From NCBI GenBank assembly GCA_002633025.1, contig NMRB01000256.1, forward strand, positions 356,712 through 420,711: a stretch of DNA of 64,000 nt, in the 5' to 3' direction. Shown piece by piece: positions 46,661 through 56,439 of the stretch. The notes under the pieces are model-generated. The model was not told where the DNA came from and ran no database searches. It worked only from the letters and a program-made list of their open reading frames with translations. Position 1 is the first letter of the stretch. Every line of letters starts with the position of its first letter. The position numbers and the translations under genes were made by a program. The DNA comes from Notospermus geniculatus (lineage: Eukaryota; Nemertea; Pilidiophora; Heteronemertea; Lineidae).

Positions 46661-47113
46661 AGGCTATACATGGCGCGTTTTTGTCGTACGTCTCTGTCGG
46701 CCGACACCATCGTACGACAAAATCGGCTCGTGTAAATACAGCTTTAAAGGAACCCAACAGTCAGCTCGCTGTTAGGATCATATCAGTGTGCTCACTTTAT
46801 CACAGGTGGCGCTCGAACTGACAACCTACAGACTTTGGCTCGAATGTTTATGTTTAAAGCCACACTGTATTGAGTTCAGAAAGTGCTTACGTCCTCCGAC
46901 GTTAGTGTAGTGTAAATGTACTATACTCTATCTGAATGCATCAGAGCTCTGCCTGCAGTTTTTGCAATGTGTGCTGAAAACTAGGTCTTGATTCTTTGAA
47001 GTACCTATCAGGCAAGCATTTTGGGGACCTTCGGGAGGCAATGGGACCTCCAACTGCACTCTCATAATACTTTGTAAATAGCGTAAAATTCAATACTGTG
47101 AGGCTTTAATGTA
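46661..47113. other. No feature seen
   Basis: Apart from an end fragment ACGACAAAATCGGCTCGTGT (46709-46730) of the 42203 MITE family, nothing was recognised. Confidence 0.5.
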
Positions 47114-47539
47114 CACTGGTGGACAGAAATATTAGGACAGTGGCAAGTTGAAGTTTGAAGTTTCTGCCTATTAAGAAACAGACGAAGATGAAATGTTTTG
47201 GCTTGACCAAAGTCTATGTAGAACACATTTTTGATCATGTTTTAACTTTCATTTTCTGCACTTCCAATGTGGATTGTTGTTAATTTCACGCTGTTTAAAC
47301 ACATCGTAACATGTCTTGTTATGACGTAACTGGTCATGCATGTTATGTGGCACAAGTGTATCATCAAACATGAGTAACAAAGCTTTATTTTTAAGAAAAA
47401 ATGAAGAAAAAACGAAGAAAAATGAGTATTTGCTTGTAAATGCTTTGATGAACAAGGGCGAGAATTGCCTTATTGTCATCCTCATTGCATAATTGTCACT
47501 GATGATGTAATAATCCCACTGAAATTGTAGCAAGGGATT

Positions 47540-47752
47540 GTACTTAGTTACACCACGTATGCATACTACTCCCACGAGACCCTCTGTATATACCATATGT
47601 TTTGTTCGTCTTATGTACATACTCTACTCCGTCTTCTTTACTTTACTTACATTTGTATCTTCCAAATAGGGCCACTAATGCCTCGGCGTTGGCCCTTCTT
47701 CTTGTATTATTTTCTTATATTGTTAATAAACTTAGTAATAATAATAATAGAA
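47540..47752 (+). mobile_element. Retroposon 3' end with AGGGCCACTAATGC hairpin
   Basis: Interrupts the Tc1-like element. It has a GGGCC..GGCCC hairpin (47668-47695) and a 3' tail of TAATAATAATAATAG after AATAAA. It looks like a LINE or SINE tail. Confidence 0.6.
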
Positions 47753-47871
47753 AAAAGAAGGACCCTTCCCACAATATCTGAACACAAGCTGAGTTCATTA
47801 CATTCATTAACAGGCAGAAAACGTACATCAAACTTCAAACTCGCCACTGTCCTAATATTTCTGTCCACCAG

Positions 47872-48260
47872 CAACCTCGTTCCCAGGGCTTAACGCTGGC
47901 TTGTTAAGCCCTGGCTTCAGAACCGAATACCTCGGTTGTGATTGGCTATCGGCCTGACGTCATACCCAATTTGAAATTTGAAATACCCAGGAAAATGGGT
48001 TAAAATATGGCCTATTTTTTATTTTTCATATCAAAGCAAACATTATTCTTTCTGATGATAGACATAAGTGTTCATAATACAGTTTCATGAAAATATATTT
48101 TTTACAATCATTTACTGTAACCGAGGTTAAAATAAGCGTTGGGGACGAGGTGCCAAGAGTCTTGGAAGTGAATCCAGGGTCTAACGATCGAAGCCAAAAA
48201 TGACCTCATCCCAAGGCAAAAGCAGAAGAAATTTCGAGTTAGATCCTGGGGACGAGGTTG
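47872..48260. mobile_element. 389-bp MITE, 9-bp target duplication
   Basis: Ends CAACCTCGTTCCCAGG and, inverted, CAACCTCGTCCCCAGG. The 9-bp duplication GTCCACCAG (47863-47871, 48261-48269) lies inside the terminal repeat of a Tc1-like element, so the order of insertion is clear. Confidence 0.85.
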
Positions 48261-49059
48261 GTCCACCAGTGTATTTAACTTGCAATACATGTCAGAGTTA
48301 GATTCTCATGCCAACCGATCGATGTAATGAGCACATCAAAATGCCCATGAGGAGGCATCCTCCCACAGCAGGGGTTTTTAGCTCGCTACTCTTCATCCGC
48401 TCACACAAACCCCTGCTGAAATACAACAGCCAGTGAATGTGATGTGGCTGTTCCATACTCCAGTTGCACTACCTGGAGAAGTACAATTTCGTGGTTTTAC
48501 CCAGTTTGATTTTAAAGCTTTGTGCTTTACAAATCATTTACATATTTCCAAAATTGACTGAATTTTATCAAGAGGTTCTTCCTATGTATAGAGAAGATTC
48601 TTATTACATGTATTTTTGATTGTTATTATGAGTCCTAATTATTTAATATTGACACCCTGAAAATGCTGCATTCTGATTGGGCAATGGTTTTCTGACCGGC
48701 TCTGCTTGCCTGGGAGGCCCAATTTCAGCAGGGCTTTGTGTGGAGTGTATGAAGAGGAGCGAGACCAAAGCCCTGCTATGGGAGGATGATGAGGAGGCTG
48801 CCTGTAGGGTCCGTCTCTTGCAAGATTTCGCCTGCAAGTTTGTTGACACATCCTTTATATTTGCAGGAGAGGGAGGACATGTTATCCTGACTACGTAAGA
48901 CGGATCGTGGTCTGCCGCGAAGATAATAACAATGACGATGACTGGCCTTGAGGTAAGGTGCAACGAACTCTCATCTTTTCTAAATAGAGAAAACATCACT
49001 TTTTCTCCTCTTTTCAGACGAGACTGACGCACGTCGTCGTCTTCCTCTGAATAAAGCCC

Positions 49060-49292
49060 AGTTCATACTTCGACGCAAGACCATCGGCGTCCGACGCGCG
49101 ATCAAATCTGGACGTCGACTTTACGGAATTGATCCATAGTCCAGCGTACTTGAGCGACGGCGACCCGTTATGAAATGACTCAAGTAACTACAGCCCCACG
49201 ATCGGACGCCGACCAAATCGCACGACGGGGTCGGCGTCGAACGTAAGATCGCGCGTCGGTCGCCGGCGATGGTCGTGCGTTAAAGTATGAAC
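49060..49292. mobile_element. Palindromic MITE truncating tail exon B
   Basis: Same family as 45802-46660 (AGTTCATACTTCGACGCA / AAAGTATGAAC). Its left-to-right boundary at 49292 is where homology between the two tail exons ends. Confidence 0.85.
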
Positions 49293-49720
49293 ACCCTTGG
49301 CCAGCACGATCTGTGGGTTGGTACAGATCGTTCTCTTTCATTGGAGGATACCCGTCACGGCGGTAGTCATGCGGTGACGTATATACCGCATTGTCCGTCA
49401 CATGGTTTACGTCATCTCGAGAGAAGCTCGTGACCTGATACCCTTGGCTGTCCCTGTCACCAACAACACCCCCACTGACCGTGTACAAATCATTCTCCTT
49501 CATACTGCCGTCTCCACCACCGACCACATCCCCACCGGACCTGTACAAATTCTTCTTTTTGTAGTTGGGCGTCGTCAGGCCGCCATTTTGTTTCGCCTCC
49601 TCCTCTAGACGTTGGATGTGAAGCATCATATCCTTGGCTGTATAGCCAGCAAACCCATCAACTTTGCCATCTCCTCTGGGGCTCCCACTCCTCCGATCAC
49701 TTGCTCTTCGCCTCTTCCTC
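49180..49720 (-). CDS. Receptor tail exon, copy B, truncated by a MITE
   Basis: Copy of the cytoplasmic-tail exon with the same acceptor (TTTACAG) and start RKRRRAS. It matches the complete tail at 42616-43420 through two of the five MKENDLY motifs, with about six amino-acid differences, down to 49293. Past that point the frame runs into a MITE (49060-49292) and stops at 49180. A protein ending here would keep NLY, two MKENDLY motifs and the YTSP site, lose the other three motifs and all LPKP repeats, and gain about 37 transposon-derived residues (starting CSYFNARPS). It could be an alternative terminal exon, a dead duplicate, or the other haplotype. No polyadenylation signal was identified. 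Confidence 0.4.
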
Positions 49721-49784
49721 CTGTAAACATGAATATGAAAAGAAATCAAGAGAGAGAACCATATTAAAGTAAACTTCTCTCCTT

Positions 49785-49868
49785 CAGGGCCAGTAATGCC
49801 CTGCTTCGGCCCTGGGCTTCTGTAAACCTTATTTTATTGCAATAATAACCACTATCAATCAATCAAAG
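49785..49868 (+). mobile_element. 84-bp retroposon 3' end in segment B
   Basis: Target duplication TTCTCTCCTT (49775-49784, 49869-49878). Hairpin GGGCCAGTAATGCCCTGC..GGCCC, tail CAATCAATCAAAG. The matching site in segment A (about 43470) is empty. Confidence 0.75.
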
Positions 49869-49903
49869 TTCTCTCCTTGTTCAGCGCGAATTTATTATCA
49901 TTA

Positions 49904-50291
49904 GGGAGTTTTCGCAAAACTGACGAAAAACGAAGTACGAAATACGAAATTGGACTTCATTTCCATGACGTAATGTATTTCAGGAGGGGTTGTACCACAA
50001 ATATCGCCTGCTGCAAGAGCGTCTTTCAGCATATGACGTTAGACCGATAGAGTTACGGTGTGTATTAAACTTTGAAATTTATCTTTCGTTTCCACTTCGT
50101 AGATACGAAGTGGAAATTAAAAAATTCAAGATGCACCATAACTCGTTCGGTCTAACATGACATGCTAAAAGACGCACTGGCAGCAGGGACATTTGTGGCA
50201 ACAACCATCTCCGGAAATACATTAGGTCCTGGAAATTAAGTTGAATTTCGTATTTCGTTCTTCGTTTTTCGTGCGATTTGCGAAACCTCAC
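49904..50291. mobile_element. Hairpin MITE family i, copy 4 (segment B)
   Basis: Counterpart of the element at 43509 in the duplicated segment; the insertion therefore predates the split of the two segment copies. Confidence 0.88.
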
Positions 50292-50833
50292 TATTAGTTG
50301 GCAAAGGGACGAAACAGGCCTCCCTTGGCGCGACATGGATCGAGTTTAGGTACCATTATTGCTCCACATTAGGGTTTTCTGAATCAGATGAAGAAATTAT
50401 CAGAAGTTTAGGGTACCACTGACGACTTTTCCCCACGACAAGGGGCGAATCTCAAGTCTGCGATTATTCCCTCGACAAGCTGCGATATTCAGCATTCGTA
50501 GCTTTTCTCGAGTTGTCAACTGGTCGCTGATTGGTCGAACACTCGCAGGCCTAGATGAAGTTAATCGTGGGTGGTCGACAGTTGAGGTTGCTCTTCCATA
50601 ACCAAGACCTACGATCCTGCACGACTATGTACGACATGGCTGTGACTATATACGAGATAACTTCGACTAAAATTTTGTCGCGAGCAAATTTTGAACTTTT
50701 TGAAAATTTTTCTGCGAGCCAGGAATCATTGCGAACATAGACGACAGTCTAAAAACTGTTACGAGGAGCTACAATTTTTTCATTCGTCCCTTGTCGCAGG
50801 CCAAAATTCGCCAGTGGGACACTACTATTACCA

Positions 50834-51067
50834 CACTCTTAGAAAAAAAGGTTCTAAAAGGGTTCTTTGCTGCCACTGTGAGAGACCCTCTAAAAGGGTT
50901 CTACATGTATATAGAACCCTATAGGTCCACAAAAAGAACCCTTAAAGGTTCCAAATAGAACCTTTAAGGGTTATTTATGGACCTATAGGGTTCTATATAG
51001 AACCCTTTTAGAGGGTTCTCCCACAGTGGCAGCAAAGAACCTTTTTAGAACCTTTTTTCTAAGAGTG
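50834..51067. mobile_element. CACTCTTAG/AGAACC palindromic MITE, copy 2 (segment B)
   Basis: Full 234-bp palindrome, ends CACTCTTAGAAAAAAAGG. Segment A keeps only the right part (about 44165-44253). Confidence 0.82.
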
Positions 51068-51105
51068 CACTCAGAATCAGATGAAGAAGTGAAGGAAGAA
51101 CTGAC

Positions 51106-51187
51106 CTGTAGACAATGGCGATGGGCAGAAGGACGACCAGGATGACAAACAAAACACAACCGACTCCGATCATGGCTATTATAAGCT
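51106..51187 (-). CDS. Receptor transmembrane exon, copy B
   Basis: Second copy of the 82-nt exon at 44288-44369. It encodes the same protein segment, ELIIAMIGVGCVLFVIL plus VVLLPIAIVY, a single membrane-spanning helix. The nucleotide differences I see (GTA/GTC, CTA/CTG, ATT/ATC) are all silent. Acceptor TTTAG and donor GTCAG are preserved. Confidence 0.5.
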
Positions 51188-51291
51188 CTAAAGAAAGAGA
51201 CATCACGTTAAAGGGTTAAAGGGGAATCTTTAAACATCCAAATAGGGGTCAATTAAAGGTCATTTCAAGGAACCGTCCGTTGCAGGTTAAA

Positions 51292-51402
51292 GTTAAAAGT
51301 TAAAGTTTGGGTTTATATGTAGTCTGATATCAACTACGGTAGAGGTTCTCATCCGACTTTACACTTTAACCCCAGTCTATCCTGAAACCTTTCAGTAGAA
51401 CC
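51292..51402 (-). mobile_element. tRNA-derived SINE 3' fragment
   Basis: Inverted 3' portion only (AAAGTTTGGGTTT, CCCAGTCTATCCTGAAACC), in the segment B receptor intron. Confidence 0.75.
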
Positions 51403-51406
51403 ATAA

Positions 51407-51653
51407 AGGAATCAACCATAAAGGTTCAACTGACAAATTTAGCATTTTATAAATGTGGACAATATCCCTTTAAAACCCAACAGATTTGCATTCTGACGTT
51501 TCCATGTGATAGGCAAGACCCTTCTGCACATTCACTGCAAATTTTGTTGAATTCCGACTAGATGATCTTATGATACAAAAGGTCTGAATTAATGAGAACC
51601 CCACGAACGATGTGTGTTCAGGGTCATCGGTGTACATTTGAATAGGCTGACGT
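51407..51653 (-). mobile_element. GCATAAAGGAATCAAAC element, partial
   Basis: Inverted partial copy of 7908-8397 (AAAGGAATCAACCATAAAGG, ACGAACGATG) in the segment B intron. Confidence 0.75.
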
Positions 51654-51885
51654 NTCCATACGCATGGCTGACAACCCCCTCCCCCCAGCTGCGTATGTAA
51701 TACGTGTACTTGAATGATCCCTATGCATTCTTGTCCCCACTTGGATCTTACCAGAAGGCCCGCCACTTTCAGGCTTACAGCAAGAAGCGTCACTTCCACC
51801 TCCCCCTGAATAAAAGCAAAGGTAATAGCCTAAAATCTACTGTCGAGGTCTACATCAGGCAGGAACACCACTACCACGGGCAGGC

Positions 51886-52172
51886 GCGGATCGAGGATTT
51901 CTGACAGAGGGGGTCAGGGCCGCCGAGGGAGGTCGTTGCAGGCAGGCGCCGAAGATTCCCCCGCCGACGGGGGGTCTGGGGGCCTTCGCCAGAAGATTTT
52001 GAAATCTAGAGGGCCGTAGACGCGATTTCCTGGCATCTCAGTATCAAAACAGAAGCTTTATTCTTGCGTTGTTTTGCATATTTTCGGATGTTTATATTGA
52101 AAAAAAACCCAATTGGTGGCGGCGAGCAGGGGGGTTACGACCCCCCCCCCCCCGGATCCGCGCCTGACCATG
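51886..52172. mobile_element. hAT-like MITE, CAGGCGCGGATC ends
   Basis: Ends CAGGCGCGGATC and GATCCGCGCCTG; 8-bp flanks ACCACGGG and ACCATGGG (one mismatch). CAG ends plus 8-bp duplication fit hAT. A related interior (GGGGGGTCTGGGGGC, TTTTGGAATCTAGA) is seen at 2890-2930. Confidence 0.78.
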
Positions 52173-52377
52173 GGCTTAAAAAGCCATACACGTGCGCTGT
52201 TTATCATGCACTGCTCGACGGACAGCGTGTGGATCTGATAGGCTATTCGAGGTCACGTGGTGTTTGTGCTTGAAACCGAAAACCCCTAGCGGGAGATGTA
52301 AAACTAAGCCAGCACGAACGACTGTTTTACAAGCATACTACAGAGGATTGTGTTCTAAGTGCGTACATGCAATATTA

Positions 52378-52768
52378 GTGAAGTTTCGCAAATCTGACGA
52401 AACACGAAGTACGAAATACGAAATTCAACTTCACTTCCAGGACCTAATGTATTTCTGGAGATGATTGGTACCACAAAATGTCCCTACAGCCAGTGCGTCT
52501 TTTAGCATATCATGTACGACCTAGAGAGTTATGATGCATCTTATATTTTTAAATTTCCACTTGGTGTCTACGAAATGGAAACGAAAGATAAATTTCAAAG
52601 TTTGATATACACCGTAACTCTATCGGTCTAACGTCATCTGCTTAAAGACGCTCTTGGAGCAGACGATATGTGTGGTTCCAACCATCTCCAGAATACATCA
52701 CGTCATGGAAATGAAGTCCAATTTCGTAATTTGTACTTCGTGTTTCGTCAGATTTGCGAAAAGCTCAC
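52378..52768. mobile_element. Hairpin MITE family i, copy 5 (segment B)
   Basis: TA-flanked, ends GTGAAGTTTCGCAAA and TTTGCGAAAAGCTCAC. The right end AGCTCAC is unlike the rest of the family (CCTCNC) but is the same as that of a different MITE at the matching site in segment A (45223-45340). Confidence 0.88.
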
Positions 52769-52851
52769 TATTGCCGTGAAGCAATACTCCTAACGAGAGC
52801 AATGAGGCAAACATCGTATTGCCATTACATGGACTTGCAAGTAATATAAAT

Positions 52852-53020
52852 GGGAGACTACAGGTAGCGGTCCGAGAACGTCACGAAATTTGACGTCACA
52901 GAGAAGTGCACGCCACGACGTCGTCCATAATGACATGGACGGCGTGGATTCGTCACTGACGTCAATGTTGTGACGTTCTAGGGCCGCTAACAGGCGGCCT
53001 CTAACGGCAGTAAAGTCTCC
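52852..53020. mobile_element. GGGAGACT/GCCGTTAGAGG MITE, copy 3 (segment B)
   Basis: Counterpart of 45421-45618; about 15 bp of the left end are missing. Confidence 0.8.
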
Positions 53021-53051
53021 AATTGTTCAGTTGTCTTCGTATACTACTTAC

Positions 53052-53126
53052 CTGATGTCATTGTTTTAAGATCTTGGCATGAGAAGGTGACTTCTCGGTC
53101 CGCTGAAATGCCACAAATGATAGAAC
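53052..53126 (-). CDS. Receptor juxtamembrane exon, copy B
   Basis: Second copy of the 75-nt phase 1-1 exon also found at 45656-45730. It encodes GSIICGISADREVTFSC followed by QDLKTMTSG, with two cysteines. Acceptor CTAG (53128-53127), donor GTAAGT (53051). The two copies differ within the exon by a single silent change (ACC/ACA), but the sequence upstream diverges right at the acceptor, which shows that one breakpoint of the duplicated segment lies there. It is the first copy met when reading from exon 3. Confidence 0.5.
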
Positions 53127-53332
53127 CTAGTTATGTACAAATGTCGTTTTCCTGTTTACATGCCACAAGCAAGGTTGAAACAAGTCTGTTGACGTCTTCT
53201 TTGTGATCGTGTTAGGCTGAGAAACCGACAGTTTAAACGTTTTAGATAGTACCACGGTGTTGGTGCTGCAGCTGGTGTTGGTGTTGGTATTAGTGTTGGT
53301 GTCAGTGTTAGTGATGTTAATCTGCAGCCCAG

Positions 53333-53598
53333 GGGCCGGTTGCACAAAACTCACGATAGCGCTAACTTTACGTCCGTCGCATGGGATAGTAAACCGTGGT
53401 GCCTTGTACCTTGTGTCTTTGCAAGGGCATTGCCAAGTAAAATACACCATCCAAGTGAGGAACATGAGTAGCTTGTGATGGCCTCCTCCGTACTTACCAG
53501 GGCCAATAATGCTATAGCGTCGGCCCTGACGGAAAAATGAAATACAATACAGCGCTAACTTGGTGTTAGCGCTAACATGAGTTTTGTGAACCCAGCCC
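53333..53598. mobile_element. GGGCCGGTTGCACAAAACT-type MITE with nested retroposon
   Basis: Arms with CACAAAACTCA and TAGCGCTAAC on both sides of the retroposon; about 70-80 bp without it. Confidence 0.7.
53369..53550 (+). mobile_element. Retroposon with AATAC tail, copy 3
   Basis: Exact 11-bp duplication AGCGCTAACTT (53358-53368, 53551-53561); hairpin AGGGCCAATAATGC..TCGGCCCT. Nested in the TIR element 53333-53598. Confidence 0.82.
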
Positions 53599-53607
53599 AG
53601 AACAGAT

Positions 53608-54802
53608 AGACTCGGGACCCAGTCGTTGTGTCGCTCCGGCCGCCGCGCTACACTCCACAAACGACTGGGAAAGCAAGATGCAAAATCAGCGGCTTGCGTA
53701 CCGACGACCACAACGCCCATCTCGGCGAATGAAATTGCCCGAAAGCAATCTACTAGGGAAAATGTGGCACACTTTTGATTGGTTGTTATTTCTGTGGATG
53801 ATGTAATTTATCAGATCCTCTCGCCCGTCCAGAAACTTTTCAACCTACTAGCAGGATACTGATAAATCCGTAAGTACTGCTTATCGCACACAGCATCGAA
53901 CTTAGTAGGTAGGCCTACCAGGATACCGTCCTTGACCTCGAAGAATTCCGGTGTAATCAGCTGATTTGGCATCTAGTTTGGTTCCCGAACCCACCGCTAG
54001 GGCTATGAGGGTTCGGTATTGGCTTCCGAGCATTTCCTTTTATGGCGTTACTATTTTTAGAATCACAATGAAAACATAGGCACGTGGTTGGGAAATGTCA
54101 AAGCGAATTCAACATGTTGAAGGGGAAAGCCTAATGTTTTCGGCCACTACGAACGCAACCATCGAATTTATTTGATTCAGAGGCTGGTAAAAACGACAAA
54201 CTTGCCGAATTGTTGGGGTAATTCGGCGGTGACCTGTGCATGCATGCATGGACGTGGTTTAGGCATCGCGTAGGCTACATGTGCAGAAAAAGCGTGATGC
54301 TGCTCTCGAAAAGGCATCCAAGGCAAATTGTGTTGCTTCTGCAGCAAGACTCACTTAAACGGTGTGCCAGGTCACCAACAACCATGCAAACCCCTAGGAA
54401 AATTCAGTTGTGAGAGTCTATCCGGCGTTGACGTCGCATGTATTCCACCATTTTGTCTACTGATCACGGCATGGGTTGGAGAGTGTCTCCCTTGCGGTTG
54501 GAGAGTGTCTCGTGACGTCAGGCAACCAAGAATCCGGAGTCCAGCGTTCCAAATAAGGAATGTGCCACAGCCAATACCAAACCCTAGATGCGTAGCCCTC
54601 TAGGGGTTGGGAACCAAACTAATTTGGCATCTTGCAACGAACAGCCGACTGCCGTTCAAGACGCTCTTTTTAATTGGCTGAACTCATTCATATCCGTTGT
54701 TGTTGTCGGTACGCTAGCCCCTGATTTTGCATATTGCTTTCCCAGTCGTTTGTGGAGTGGAGTACGGCGGCCGGAGCGACACAACGACTGGGTCCCGAGT
54801 CT
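53608..54802. mobile_element. 1195-bp element with long inverted ends, 9-bp duplication
   Basis: Ends AGACTCGGGACCCAGTCG and its inverse. The similarity of the arms continues for roughly 100 bp or more (53608-53710 versus 54690-54802). Exact duplication AGAACAGAT at 53599-53607 and 54803-54811. Long arms plus 9-bp duplication fit a Mutator-like element. No transposase is visible; the longest inner open frame (54328-54603) shows no known domain. Confidence 0.82.
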
Positions 54803-55024
54803 AGAACAGATGGAGTCAACACCGTTGTCAACTCAGTTCCTGCAGATGTCAACTATTGGGAGTCCTCATTCCTAATTAGTTTTCTCTACCTGTCGTCCAG
54901 GTGTAACATTTTTCAGTGTGGCCATTTTTTTGTGTGATTCCCATTGTTCGGAACACACTTGGAAACGGACTCTCTGTTTCTCTGTGTATTGCCCATTGTC
55001 AAGTCGCCGCTTATTCCGTCAATA

Positions 55025-55414
55025 GGGAGTTTTCGCAAATCTGACGAAAAACGAAGTACGAAATACGAAATTGGACGTCATAGCCATGACGTAATGTATT
55101 TCAGGAAATGGTTGGTACCACAAATATCGCCTGCTGCAAGAGCGTCTTTTAGCGTATGACGTTGGAACGACAGAGGTACGGTGTATATTAAACTTTGAAA
55201 TTTATCTTTCGTTTCCACTTCGTTGATACGAATTGGAAATTTCAAAATTCAAGATGCGCCATAACTCTTTCGATCTTACATGACATGCTAAAAGATGCAC
55301 TGGCAGGAGGGACATTTGTGGTACCAACCATTTCCCGAAATACATTACGTTATGGATATGACGTCCAATTTCGTATTTCGTACTTCGTTTTTCGTCAGAT
55401 TTGCGAAAACTCCC
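55025..55414. mobile_element. Hairpin MITE family i, copy 6
   Basis: About 390 bp palindrome, TA-flanked, ends GGGAGTTTTCGCAAA / TTTGCGAAAACTCCC, in the intron before the juxtamembrane exons. Confidence 0.88.
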
Positions 55415-55417
55415 TAA

Positions 55418-55785
55418 TGAGGAACCGGACGAACTAACGTCACGACGTGGCGCTGCGATCGATGAGACCGAAGTTTCTTTTTTCACAGTCATTTCCATTA
55501 ACTTCTGGCTTGAAATAAACCCTACTTTTTCGGTCGCACGATATTAAAATTTACACCATCTTGTCGCGGATGAAAAGTTCTGCACTTTCATTGCTTTTTT
55601 CCTTAAAATAAAGAGGTAGGATGGCGATAACGGCAACGTCATTATCTCATTTTTTCCTGTAGAAAAATGTACAGCAGATTTTTTCATGACGCAACGTCAG
55701 CACATATAACGACGTCAATGACGTCGGTTCGGTCTCATCGATCGCTGCGCCGACCTGTCGGGATAAACGGCACGCCGGTTCCTCA
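55418..55785. mobile_element. TGAGGAACCGG MITE
   Basis: 368 bp; inverted ends TGAGGAACCGG and inner arms GATCGATGAGACCGAA. Adjacent to hairpin MITE 55025-55414. Confidence 0.72.
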
Positions 55786-55892
55786 TTTAGTCGCTAGGGT
55801 TCCTCATTGTAATGTCACATTGGCACACGGGCCACACTGACAAACGTTACACCGGGATTCCAGTTTCCTCCTACATTACAACACTCGCTCAC

Positions 55893-56222
55893 CCGTGATC
55901 CTTATCCAGAGCCGATGGTCTTCATTTTCTTTGTTGTTATTGTAATCCACTGTAAAGAATTTCTTGGCAGTCGGCAGATTGTCCAAGCTGTGAGGGCCTC
56001 TCACGTAGTTATCCACCTTGATCTCTAACTCTTTATGGACGAATCTGGTCTGATGTACGGTCACCTCGAATTTGGTTGGTTCATCTAACTGGGCTGAACA
56101 TGCGCAGTGTCTGTTGTTAGCGATGTCCCGGGGGTAGCCGGGGCTGTGAAGGAAGAAGGTGTTTCCGGTAGTGGCTCCCTCTGTACAGATCCCTTGCATC
56201 GGGATACTACTCAACTTAGGAA
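55893..56222 (-). CDS. Receptor gene exon 3: CUB domain
   Basis: A 330-nt exon, phase 1-1, from a CCTTTGCAG acceptor (56224-56223) to a GTGAGC donor (55892). It encodes about residues 96-205. CUB features: an early Cys (GICTEGATTGNTF), the hallmark FLHSPGYPRDI, a Cys pair in RHCAC, alternating beta-strand pattern (TKFEVTVHQTRF, ELEIKVDNY), and a closing strand HRLWIRITG. CUB domains are extracellular beta-sandwich modules used in protein or glycan recognition. The usual aromatic after the GYP motif is missing, so the domain is divergent. It precedes the juxtamembrane exon in the transcript, so it would be the membrane-proximal folded domain. Confidence 0.8.
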
Positions 56223-56376
56223 CTGCAAAGGAATAGATCACGACCATGCAGTTGATTACGGTCTGGTACGGGACGTCGCCTTTCGAGATGATAGTCTCGG
56301 TCACCCAGTAGTCTTGAACGTTAGTTGTGGTGTTGATATTTTTGGTGACTGGGAGAGGGGATTGTGGATGGTAGTC

Positions 56377-56439
56377 AGCTGCCCTGCATTCAGAGAGACT
56401 TTAGTGAAAAGTCTCTCTGAATGCAGGGCAGCTGACAGG
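56377..56439. other. Perfect 29-bp-arm hairpin in receptor intron
   Basis: Arms GTCAGCTGCCCTGCATTCAG-AGAGACTTT and exact inverse around a 5-nt loop AGTGA. No terminal repeat family match is seen elsewhere in the window. Confidence 0.85.

Larger units (their letters stand above)
47114..48271 (+). mobile_element. Tc1-like element with two nested insertions
   Basis: Complete copy by its ends (CACTGGTGGACAGAAATATT and inverse, TA-flanked). It contains a retroposon 3' end (about 47540-47752) and the 389-bp element with 9-bp duplication (47872-48260). About 0.56 kb without them. Confidence 0.78.
49293..53129. repeat. Receptor 3' segment, copy B
   Basis: Larger than copy A because of extra insertions: retroposon tail 49785, a full AGAACC palindrome 50834, SINE fragment 51292, TIR element 51407 and hAT-like MITE 51886. 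Confidence 0.9.

Noticed and set aside
53127-53720. 197-codon open frame on the minus strand
   Set aside because: It crosses a retroposon, a MITE and a transposon arm, and includes simple GTT repeats translated as NTNT.
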